Shown here: positions 1 through 5,160 of the stretch, piece after piece
How positions within the stretch are numbered: the first letter of the stretch is position 1
Layout: every line of letters starts with the position of its first letter
Assembly (NCBI GenBank): GCA_944389715.1
Contig: CALXNI010000080.1
Coordinates: 1-6,710 of the forward strand
DNA: 6,710 nucleotides
Direction of reading: 5' to 3'
Source: an uncultured Clostridia bacterium
Lineage (GTDB): Bacteria; Bacillota; Clostridia; TANB77; CAG-508
Notes under the pieces: generated by a model
What the model was told of the DNA's origin: nothing
Databases searched by the model: none
Seen by the model: the letters and a program-made list of their open reading frames with translations, nothing else
Program-made: the position numbers and the translations under genes

Positions 1-9
1 TGCAAATGT

Positions 10-79
10 TGTAGGGGTCGCCGCCCACGGCGACCCGCATATCAATATTTAAGGGTCGCCCAGGGGTGCGACCCCTACA
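10..79. repeat. GC-rich 70-bp double-hairpin repeat with terminal inverted repeats
   Basis: Perfect 11-bp terminal inverted repeats (TGTAGGGGTCG at 10-20, its complement at 69-79) bound two hairpins. The first has a 9-bp stem (15-23 with 28-36, loop CCCA). The second has a 7-bp stem (53-59 with 68-74). GGGTCGCC is repeated directly at 15-22 and 53-60. The composition is far richer in GC than everything around it. This looks like a REP- or MITE-type intergenic repeat; I recall similar GTAGGGGTCGCC-like repeats between genes of uncultured Clostridia. I see no target duplication and no coding capacity. Confidence 0.7.
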
Positions 80-596
80 GATTTTAAAATAAATTTGATC
101 ATGTAAATTACAATTTTTTTCATAAAATTTCCAGAATTATTTTAAAATTTTAGAACATAATAATATCATAAGGTTTATATTGGTTGAAATAAGAGCAAGT
201 TGAGATCTTATTTATTGAGGTTTTAATTTGTTCGAGCAAAGATATAATATGGTTCGCTTGGATTATATTATGTCGGCGCCGAAGATTATAACATTTGTAT
301 GCAAGCTGTATTTTTCTTTTTTTTATTTATTATATACGGTTAAATTATATATGTTATAGTTGGTTTAAGATTATATTAATATCTATATCTAATATTTATA
401 GGATTTTTTTCTTTAAAAATATTAGAAAGGGATTGTTTTTAGTCCCTTGTTGGATGAATTCGGTTTCTTTTGGTGTTTTTATAGTCGAGCGAATAATTTA
501 AATATGTGGTTTATTGCTTACTTATATAGCAATATATATTAGGTGAAAAAATTATGTATTTTAGTTTTAGCTGAAGATTAATATGAGCTTTATGCA
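80..596. other. Gene-free AT-rich stretch with several small inverted repeats
   Basis: I see no convincing gene here. What it holds: an 8-bp stem at 187-194/206-213; a 10-bp stem with one wobble at 241-250/265-274; a perfect GC-rich palindrome TCGGCGCCGA at 273-282; an 8-bp stem at 427-434/441-448; and a 7-bp stem at 512-518/528-534. A 68-codon plus-strand frame at 295-501 is rich in I, F and Y as expected for random AT-rich DNA and has no clear ribosome site. The cluster of hairpins at 187-282 could be a structured RNA, but I recognise no family. Confidence 0.5.
427..448 (-). terminator. Possible weak terminator downstream of gyrB
   Basis: The stem AAGGGACT/AATCCCTT has eight pairs including one G-T and a 6-base loop; on the minus strand it is followed by TCTAATATTTTT. 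It could stop readthrough from gyrB, but it lies about 180 bp past the gene. Confidence 0.3.
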
Positions 597-625
597 TAAT
601 AGCTCGGGGTAATTCCGAGCTATTA
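597..625 (-). terminator. Hairpin just after gyrB, probable operon terminator
   Basis: A perfect 11-bp stem (597-607 with 615-625) with a 7-base loop begins three bases after the gyrB stop. It contains the GC-rich core GCTCGG. In the gyrB direction it is followed by TGCATAAAG, a poor U-tract; in the plus direction it is followed by ATTTTATAT. It may end or protect the gyrB message, or work in both directions. The position favours a terminator; the missing U-run lowers confidence. Confidence 0.6.
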
Positions 626-628
626 ATT

Positions 629-1378
629 TTATATATCTAGATTTTTAACATCTTTTGCATTTTCTATTATAAAATTCCTTCTAGGTTCTACTTCATCCCC
701 CATTAAAAGAGATATTGTTTCATCTGCTTTCATAGCATCTTCTAGGGTAACTTGAACTAATATTCTATTTTCAGGGTTCATTGTTGTTTCCCATAATTGC
801 TCAGGATTCATTTCTCCTAAACCTTTATATCTTTGAAGAGCTAATTGATCTCTTGCAATTCCTTTTTCTTCTAATTCTTTATATTTTTCTGCTAAATCAT
901 TATCTGTATAACAGTAAATATCTTGCATTCCTTTTTTAGATAATTTATATAATGGTGGTTGAGCTAAAAATACATTTCCATTTTCAACTAAAGGTCTCAT
1001 ATATCTAAAGAAAAATGTTAATAACAAGGTCCTGATATGAGCTCCATCAACATCTGCATCTGCCATTATTATTACTTTGCCATATCTTATTTTAGTAATA
1101 TCAAAGTCAGCTCCAATTCCTGCTCCTACTGCAAGTATTACTGGCTGTAATTTATCATTATTGTATATTTTATCTGCTCTTGCTTTTTCAACATTTAACA
1201 TTTTACCCCAAAGAGGTAATATTGCTTGAAATTTTCTGTCTCTTCCTTGTTTTGCACTTCCTCCTGCTGAATCTCCCTCTACAATATAAACCTCACATTC
1301 TTCTGGTTTATTACTGCTACAATCTGCAAGCTTTCCAGGAAGGGTTGTACTTTCTAAAACATTTTTTCTTCTTACCAA
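629..1378 (-). CDS. gyrB: GyrB C-terminal fragment (TOPRIM and tail domains)
   Basis: This 249-codon frame, if begun at TTG 1376-1378, holds the rest of GyrB; the open frame actually runs back to the base after the TAA at 1412. It has TLPGKLADC, the TOPRIM acidic motif EGDSAGGSAKQG, the metal-binding DADVDGAHIRTLLLTFFFRYMRP split over adjacent helices, LAQPPLYK, and QRYKGLGEMNPEQLWETTM near the end. All the catalytic Glu and Asp residues are present. An AAGG stands only 4 bases before the TTG, too close for a normal ribosome site, so independent translation is doubtful. The position matching Escherichia coli K447 is Trp (LPLWGKML). I believe this is a lineage variant. Confidence 0.88.
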   Translation of the reverse strand: MVRRKNVLESTTLPGKLADCSSNKPEECEVYIVEGDSAGGSAKQGRDRKFQAILPLWGKMLNVEKARADKIYNNDKLQPVILAVGAGIGADFDITKIRYGKVIIMADADVDGAHIRTLLLTFFFRYMRPLVENGNVFLAQPPLYKLSKKGMQDIYCYTDNDLAEKYKELEEKGIARDQLALQRYKGLGEMNPEQLWETTMNPENRILVQVTLEDAMKADETISLLMGDEVEPRRNFIIENAKDVKNLDI

Positions 1379-1411
1379 TTCCCTTGCTTTTCTGGCTGCT
1401 TCTCTTGCTCT

Positions 1412-1414
1412 TTA
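1412..1414 (-). other. Premature TAA stop in gyrB
   Basis: In-frame TAA (tta on the plus strand) between ISA and RAREAARKARE. Both flanks are normal GyrB sequence in the same frame. A single change at 1413 would give TCA (Ser), the residue I recall at this place in clostridial GyrB. Confidence 0.85.
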
Positions 1415-2557
1415 AGCACTAATACATTTTTCTAAAACTGATTTTGCAACAGAAGGATTTTCTTCTAGAAATGCTGATAGTTCTTCATTCATTACACTTT
1501 GTACAGCACCTGTTACTTCACTGTTACCAAGTTTTGTTTTAGTTTGCCCCTCAAATTGAGGCTCTTTTACTTTAACAGATATAACTGCAGTTATTCCCTC
1601 TCTTATATCTTCTCCTTGAAGGTTAGAATCTTTTTCTTTTAATATATTATGACTTCTTGCATAATCATTAAATACTTTTGTTAGAGCTCTTTTAAAACCT
1701 TCTAAATGTGTTCCACCTTCAATTGTATTTATATTATTTACAAAAGAATATATATTTTCAGAATAACTTGTTGTATATTGTATTGCTATTTCTATTGGTA
1801 TTTCACCATTTTTTTCGATGTATATAGGTTTTGTATTTAATTTTTCTTTATTTTTATTTAAATATTCAACAAAAGAAACTAGACCACCTTCATAGCAGAA
1901 ATCTGATTTTTTAGGTGTTTCTTCTCTTTCATCTGTCAATGTTATTCTTAATCCTTTTGTTAAAAAAGCCATTTCTCTTAATCTGTTTTCTAATATTTCA
2001 TATTCATAATTTAATGTTTCAAAAATTGTATCATCTGCTAAAAATCTTACCATGGTTCCTGTTTTATTAGAATCTCCTATTTTCTTTAAAGAATTTACGG
2101 TTTTTCCTCTTTCAAAAGACATTTTATATATTCCACCATCTCTTTGAATTGTAACTTCAGTCCATGTAGATAAAGCATTAACTACTGAAGATCCAACACC
2201 GTGCAATCCTCCAGAAACTTTATATCCACTATCTCCTCCAAATTTTCCACCAGCATGTAATACTGTATAAACAGTCTCCGCTGCTGATATTTTTGTTTTT
2301 GGATGTATATCTACTGGTATTCCTCTGCCATCATCTTCTACTCTTATTATATTTCCTTTTTCTATTGTAACATGTATATTTTTACAATATCCAGCTAAAG
2401 CCTCATCTACACTATTATCAACTATTTCATATACTAAATGATGAAGACCTCTTGCTGATACGCTCCCTATATACATACCTGGTCTTTTTCTAACTGCTTC
2501 TAATCCTTCTAATACTTGGATTTGATCTGCTTTATACTCATGTTCAAACTTTTCCAT
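1412..2557 (-). CDS. gyrB: GyrB N-terminal fragment (GHKL ATPase and transducer domains)
   Basis: This 381-residue part ends at the internal TAA. It contains a complete GHKL ATPase: KRPGMYIGS (24-32), E44 and N48 in YEIVDNSVDEA (the expected catalytic Glu and Mg-binding Asn), DDGRGIP (75-81) and the ATP-lid GGLHGVG (116-122). The transducer domain follows, with EGGTHLEGF and QTKTKLGN (338-345), whose Lys normally contacts the ATP gamma phosphate. Every ATPase residue I can check is conserved, so decay appears limited to the stop codon. Made alone it would be like the known GyrB N-terminal ATPase fragment, with no DNA cleavage function. Confidence 0.92.
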   Translation of the reverse strand: MEKFEHEYKADQIQVLEGLEAVRKRPGMYIGSVSARGLHHLVYEIVDNSVDEALAGYCKNIHVTIEKGNIIRVEDDGRGIPVDIHPKTKISAAETVYTVLHAGGKFGGDSGYKVSGGLHGVGSSVVNALSTWTEVTIQRDGGIYKMSFERGKTVNSLKKIGDSNKTGTMVRFLADDTIFETLNYEYEILENRLREMAFLTKGLRITLTDEREETPKKSDFCYEGGLVSFVEYLNKNKEKLNTKPIYIEKNGEIPIEIAIQYTTSYSENIYSFVNNINTIEGGTHLEGFKRALTKVFNDYARSHNILKEKDSNLQGEDIREGITAVISVKVKEPQFEGQTKTKLGNSEVTGAVQSVMNEELSAFLEENPSVAKSVLEKCISA

Positions 2558-2572
2558 TTTTCTCTCCTTTTT

Positions 2573-2935
2573 TTATACACATTCTATTGTTGCATTTGTA
2601 ACTTTATATAATTTATATTTTGAATTATTTATTTTAAAACTATCAGTACATGTTATTATAACTTGATTTTCTTTAATATTTTCAAATAATCCTTGTATTC
2701 TTTTTTTATCTAATTCTGACATAAAATCATCAAGTAATATTACTGGTCTTTCTCCTATCTCATCATATATAACATTTGCTTCAGCAAGTTTTAATGAGAT
2801 AATTGTTGTTCTTTTCTGTCCTTGTGATCCATATATTGAAACTAGATTATCATTTATATAAATTTCAAAATCATCTCTATGTACTCCTATTGATGTATAC
2901 CCTTTTTGTATATCACTATTTTTATTTTTTTTCAA
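2573..2935 (-). CDS. recF: RecF C-terminal fragment (signature and Walker B half)
   Basis: This is the 3' part of the frameshifted recF, 120 codons if counted from a TTG at 2933-2935. That TTG is probably just a Leu codon of the original frame (YLENLKKN) and no good ribosome site precedes it. It carries KGYTSIGVHRDD, the ABC signature region SQGQKRT (fragment residues 37-43), Walker B VILLDD (65-70) and the D-loop SELD (73-76). The frame stays open further upstream to at least the GGA at 2956, which supports one ancestral gene rather than two. It overlaps the N-terminal fragment by 14 bp. Confidence 0.8.
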   Translation of the reverse strand: MKKNKNSDIQKGYTSIGVHRDDFEIYINDNLVSIYGSQGQKRTTIISLKLAEANVIYDEIGERPVILLDDFMSELDKKRIQGLFENIKENQVIITCTDSFKINNSKYKLYKVTNATIECV

Positions 2936-3638
2936 ATTTTCTAAATAATTTTTTCCGTATATTTGATATGTATTTTATTTTTATTTTTTCTTTATTTTCT
3001 GTAGTTTTAAGATGAATATCAAAAATTTTTTCATTTATTTTTTCTATAAATTCTTTTCTATATTCATATATTTTTGTTCCTAATTTAGAAAGTTGTTCAT
3101 CCCATATTTCTAAATTTTCTATAGATTTTCCTTCATACTTTATTTGTTTTAAATACATATTTCTTTGATCTATTGTTTTATTATATTGATTTAATAGGTG
3201 AACATACATTGGTCTTAACTGACTAATCATAATATTTAAAAACCTTCTCCTTTTACTAGGTTCGTTTTTTAAAATATTTATGTCTTCTGGTGTAAATAAA
3301 ACAATGTAATTTTTACCTAAAATATCACTTGTCCTTTTTGCCGAAATTCCATTTATATAAAATTTCTTTTTTTCCTTTAATTCAAAATTTATTTTTACTT
3401 TTCTATCTTCTTTATAGCTCTCCATTTCTATTTTTGCATAATCTTTTTCTTTATTTATTAATTCTTTATCTTTATTTGTTCTAAATGATTTTCCTAAACT
3501 GCAAACAAAAATAGATTCTAGTATATTTGTTTTTCCTTGAGCATTATCACCATATATTATATTTACATTTTTGTCAAATTCAATTTCTTCTTTTTCATAA
3601 TTTCTAAAATTTTCTAATTTTATCTTTTCAATATACAT
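2922..3638 (-). CDS. recF: RecF N-terminal fragment (ATPase head, Walker A half)
   Basis: This is the 5' part of the frameshifted recF, 238 codons as it stands. It carries the start MYIEKIKLENFRNY, the Walker A motif GDNAQGKT (30-37), and the middle segment with TPEDINILK and PSKRRRFLN that is usual for RecF. Residues to about 229 are authentic; the last nine or so (ending KFEKK) are out of frame. The ATG follows an AAAAGG ribosome site (3647-3652) at 8 bases. Alone it lacks the ABC signature and Walker B, so it should not hydrolyse ATP. Confidence 0.85.
   Translation of the reverse strand: MYIEKIKLENFRNYEKEEIEFDKNVNIIYGDNAQGKTNILESIFVCSLGKSFRTNKDKELINKEKDYAKIEMESYKEDRKVKINFELKEKKKFYINGISAKRTSDILGKNYIVLFTPEDINILKNEPSKRRRFLNIMISQLRPMYVHLLNQYNKTIDQRNMYLKQIKYEGKSIENLEIWDEQLSKLGTKIYEYRKEFIEKINEKIFDIHLKTTENKEKIKIKYISNIRKKLFRKFEKK
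2949..2957 (-). other. recF frameshift site in an A-run
   Basis: The coding strand reads CGG followed by six A and then TTATTTAG. Removing one A rejoins the two recF frames without any other change. The run is too short for efficient transcriptional slippage, which usually needs nine or more A or T. Confidence 0.75.
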
Positions 3639-3660
3639 GTTTTTTTCCTTTTTTCAAAGA

Positions 3661-4785
3661 CTAATCTTCCTTCATTCTAATAGGCAGTATCATATATGTA
3701 TAATTTCTTGCTGTCTCATCTATTGGTTTTATAACGCAAGGTGAAATATTAGTTCCAAAAGAAATATAAATTTCTTCATCATCTATTGCTTTTAATGCGT
3801 CTAAGAAATATTTTGGATTAACTCCTATTTCTAGGTCTTTACCTTCTGTTTCTGTATACATTTCTTCTTTTGCATCGCCTGTTTGATTTGTACATGATAT
3901 TGTTACTTTTCCTACCTCTATAGAAATTTTTACTGGATATTTTTTTTCTTTTTCTATACTAGATGATGAAATAAGACTTACTCTTTCAAAGCAATTTTGT
4001 AGTATATTTTTATTTATTCTTATTCTAGTTTCCCAATTGTTTGGAATAACGCTTGCATAATTTAAAAATTCTCCATCTAATAATCTTGTCACTATTTTAC
4101 AATTTTCCATTTCAAAAATAGCTTGATTTTTAGAAACACCTATTTTTATTGAATCAAAGGAATCTAATATTATTTTATTAACTTCATTTAATGTCTTGCC
4201 AGGAATTACTGCTTTAAAATTACTACTAGCACTACTTAAACTATTACTTACCCAGCCCATTCTAAAACCATCTATTGCAACAACATTTAGGCTATTGTTT
4301 ATCACTTCAAATAAACATCCTGTAAATATTGGTCTATTTTCTTCTATACTAACAGCAAATATTGTTTTTCTAATCATATTTTTTAATATTGTTTGATCTG
4401 TTTCTATAGAATTTTCTACTACTATTTTTGGAAGTTCAGGAAATTCATCTGGATTCATAGTAGATAGTTTATACAAAGAGCCTTCACATTCTATAACTAA
4501 TAAATTATTTTCATTTAATTCTATATTTATATCTGTATCTGGAAGTTTTCTTATTATTTCACTAAACATTATACTATTTACAACAGTATTTCCTTGTTCT
4601 TTAACTTCGCATTCCATTGTATATTCAATTCCTAATTCTAAATCATAAGATGTTAGTTTTAATTCACTATCATTTGTTTGAATAAGTATTCCTTCTAATA
4701 TAGGCATCGTTGTTCTTGTAGGTACTGCTCTTACTACAGAATTAATTCCTTTTAATAATTTTTCTTTTTCACAAACTATTTTCAT
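3661..4785 (-). CDS. dnaN: DNA polymerase III subunit beta (sliding clamp)
   Basis: DnaN forms the ring-shaped dimer that tethers replicative polymerase to DNA and acts as a docking hub for other replication and repair proteins. The 374-residue product matches the usual length and is intact, with three clamp domains of about 125 residues each. Recognisable stretches are RAVPTRTTMPILEGILI (19-35), SYDLELGIE (46-54), EENRPIFTG (148-156), VAIDGFRM (169-176) and the typical end YMILPIRM (364-371). The ATG start is set by a strong ribosome site, AAGGAG, 7 bases upstream (4793-4798). A promoter with a consensus -10 lies about 70 bp upstream. recF begins 22 bp after the TAG stop, so dnaN is probably the first gene of a dnaN-recF-gyrB operon. 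Confidence 0.98.
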   Translation of the reverse strand: MKIVCEKEKLLKGINSVVRAVPTRTTMPILEGILIQTNDSELKLTSYDLELGIEYTMECEVKEQGNTVVNSIMFSEIIRKLPDTDINIELNENNLLVIECEGSLYKLSTMNPDEFPELPKIVVENSIETDQTILKNMIRKTIFAVSIEENRPIFTGCLFEVINNSLNVVAIDGFRMGWVSNSLSSASSNFKAVIPGKTLNEVNKIILDSFDSIKIGVSKNQAIFEMENCKIVTRLLDGEFLNYASVIPNNWETRIRINKNILQNCFERVSLISSSSIEKEKKYPVKISIEVGKVTISCTNQTGDAKEEMYTETEGKDLEIGVNPKYFLDALKAIDDEEIYISFGTNISPCVIKPIDETARNYTYMILPIRMKED

Positions 4786-4855
4786 TTTATTACTCCTTCT
4801 TTTAAAAAATAATTTTTAAGTATGTTCCTTTTTTCCGTAGGAAAATTTCGTTTTT

Positions 4856-4884
4856 ATTATATATAAATTAATAAATATTAGCAA
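4856..4884 (-). promoter_or_regulatory. dnaN operon promoter
   Basis: The -35 is TTGCTA (4879-4884, four of six matches to TTGACA). The -10 is TATAAT (4856-4861, perfect). The spacer is 17 bp. This predicts a start near 4849 and a leader of about 65 bases. The -35 lies inside the DnaA-trio-like run, so DnaA filament formation and transcription could compete. Confidence 0.7.
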
Positions 4885-4918
4885 TAGTATTAGTATGTCT
4901 TGTGGATTATGTGTAAAA
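4870..4918. other. Candidate basal unwinding unit: tandem DnaA boxes plus DnaA-trio run
   Basis: Reading the plus strand, nine successive triplets with central A (4870-4896), three of them TAG, lead into GTCT and then two abutting DnaA boxes (4901-4918). In Bacillus subtilis DnaA spreads from two boxes onto 3'-GAT-5' trios on one strand to melt the DNA; orientation and order are the same here. The spacer is short and not GC-rich. The match is by eye. Confidence 0.6.
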
Positions 4919-5064
4919 CTAAAATTTATAGCTAAATCCGTAGAAAAATTTATGTGTATATAGTTGTTGATAAATAAAAAAGTTATTCACATTATTAAAA
5001 AATATTTATTAAAATTCGAAAATTAACAGTTTTTTTTAAGTTATCCATAGCATGTTGAGGATAA
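4901..5064. promoter_or_regulatory. DnaA box cluster between dnaA and dnaN
   Basis: Compared with TTWTNCACA: minus-strand TAATCCACA at 4901-4909 (one mismatch) abuts minus-strand TTTTACACA at 4910-4918 (exact). Minus-strand ATATACACA at 4953-4961 has one mismatch. Minus-strand TTATCAACA at 4965-4973 is a variant also found upstream of dnaA. Plus-strand TTATTCACA at 4983-4991 is exact. Plus-strand TTATCCATA at 5041-5049 and minus-strand TTATCCTCA at 5056-5064 have one mismatch each and form an inverted pair (9-bp arms 5038-5046 and 5059-5067). Confidence 0.8.
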
Positions 5065-5093
5065 CTTTTTCCTTCCTTCCGTAAGAAGAGAAG

Positions 5094-5148
5094 AAAAGTT
5101 TTTATAAAAAATATGTTTCACAAACATATTTTTTTATAAAAAGCTTTT
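5094..5148 (-). terminator. Probable intrinsic terminator of dnaA
   Basis: Beginning 12 bases after the dnaA stop is a long AT-rich hairpin. Its core pairs AAAAAATATGTTT (5106-5118) with 5122-5134 across a 3-base loop, and pairing continues outward past a single bulged base to 5099 and 5142, then to 5094 and 5148 with another bulge. On the minus strand the core is followed by U-rich sequence. Only one pair in the core is G-C, so its strength is uncertain. It could also act as an easily melted segment of the origin. Confidence 0.55.
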
Positions 5149-5160
5149 TTTGTTTATTTT

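Larger units (their letters stand above)
629..2557 (-). pseudogene. gyrB: gyrB, DNA gyrase subunit B, interrupted by one in-frame TAA
   Basis: GyrB is the ATPase and TOPRIM subunit of gyrase, which introduces negative supercoils with GyrA and is essential in bacteria. The frame is continuous over 642 codon positions plus the natural TAA stop, a normal family length, except for TAA at 1412-1414. The text reads EKCISA-stop-RAREAARKARELVRRKN; relatives, as I recall them, commonly have Ser there, so TCA to TAA (one C-to-A change at 1413) explains it. No frameshift is needed. The lesion lies between the transducer domain and the TOPRIM domain. The start ATG has a good ribosome site, AAAGGAG, 6 bases upstream (2564-2570), and follows recF by 15 bp. 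Because loss of GyrB should be lethal, a sequence error, readthrough, a working split protein, or another gyrB copy must be considered. gyrA is not downstream in this window. Confidence 0.9.
2573..3638 (-). pseudogene. recF: recF, DNA replication/repair protein RecF, broken by a +1 frameshift
   Basis: RecF is an SMC-like ATPase that, with RecO and RecR, helps load RecA at single-strand gaps and stalled forks. The locus is 1066 bp, one base more than 355 codons. The N-terminal frame reads ISNI-RKKL and then drifts to a stop. The frame one base over reads KNYLENLKKNKNSDIQKGYT, which is normal RecF sequence, so the two frames join smoothly at 2949-2957. The run of six A on the coding strand (T at 2949-2954) is the likely site: five A would restore CGG-AAA-AAT-TAT and a 354-residue protein of normal length. 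The gene sits 22 bp after dnaN and 15 bp before gyrB. I see no known recoding signal. It is either a true mutation, tolerable because recF is usually dispensable, or a homopolymer error. Confidence 0.9.
4786..5160. other. oriC: Origin region between dnaA and dnaN (oriC, downstream part)
   Basis: This 375-bp gene-free gap is the likely site of strand opening. It holds DnaA boxes in both orientations, a DnaA-trio-like run next to two tandem boxes, very AT-rich DNA, the dnaN promoter and leader, and a probable dnaA terminator. Its place between dnaA and dnaN is the same as that of the unwinding part of the Bacillus subtilis origin. Together with the boxes upstream of dnaA it makes a bipartite origin. 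The function is inferred from layout and motifs. Confidence 0.8.

Noticed and set aside
241..300. tRNA or other known small RNA, prompted by GGTTCG at 251-256
   Set aside because: The flanking bases do not form a T-arm stem and no cloverleaf can be built; no known RNA family fits.
295..501. Plus-strand 68-codon open frame
   Set aside because: It is made mostly of I, F, Y and S as random AT-rich DNA gives, has no clear ribosome site and no recognisable motif.
1376..1411. A true internal start giving a separate TOPRIM protein
   Set aside because: The only early start is TTG, with AAGG too close, and the residues before it (RAREAARKARE) are conserved GyrB sequence, which argues for one continuous ancestral protein.
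1412..1414. Alternative genetic code in which TAA is read as an amino acid
   Set aside because: dnaA, recF and gyrB themselves end naturally at TAA in the right place, so TAA works as a stop here.
1180..1422. Open frame on the plus strand opposite gyrB, and similar ones opposite recF (2803-3015), dnaN (4196-4396) and dnaA (5453-5686)
   Set aside because: Each is antisense to a well-supported conserved gene, with Leu- or Phe-rich text typical of a reverse-strand shadow.
2922..2957. Programmed ribosomal frameshifting in recF
   Set aside because: The -1 frame after the A-run hits TAG almost at once; +1 shifting would be needed, the A6 run is short, and RecF is not known to use recoding.
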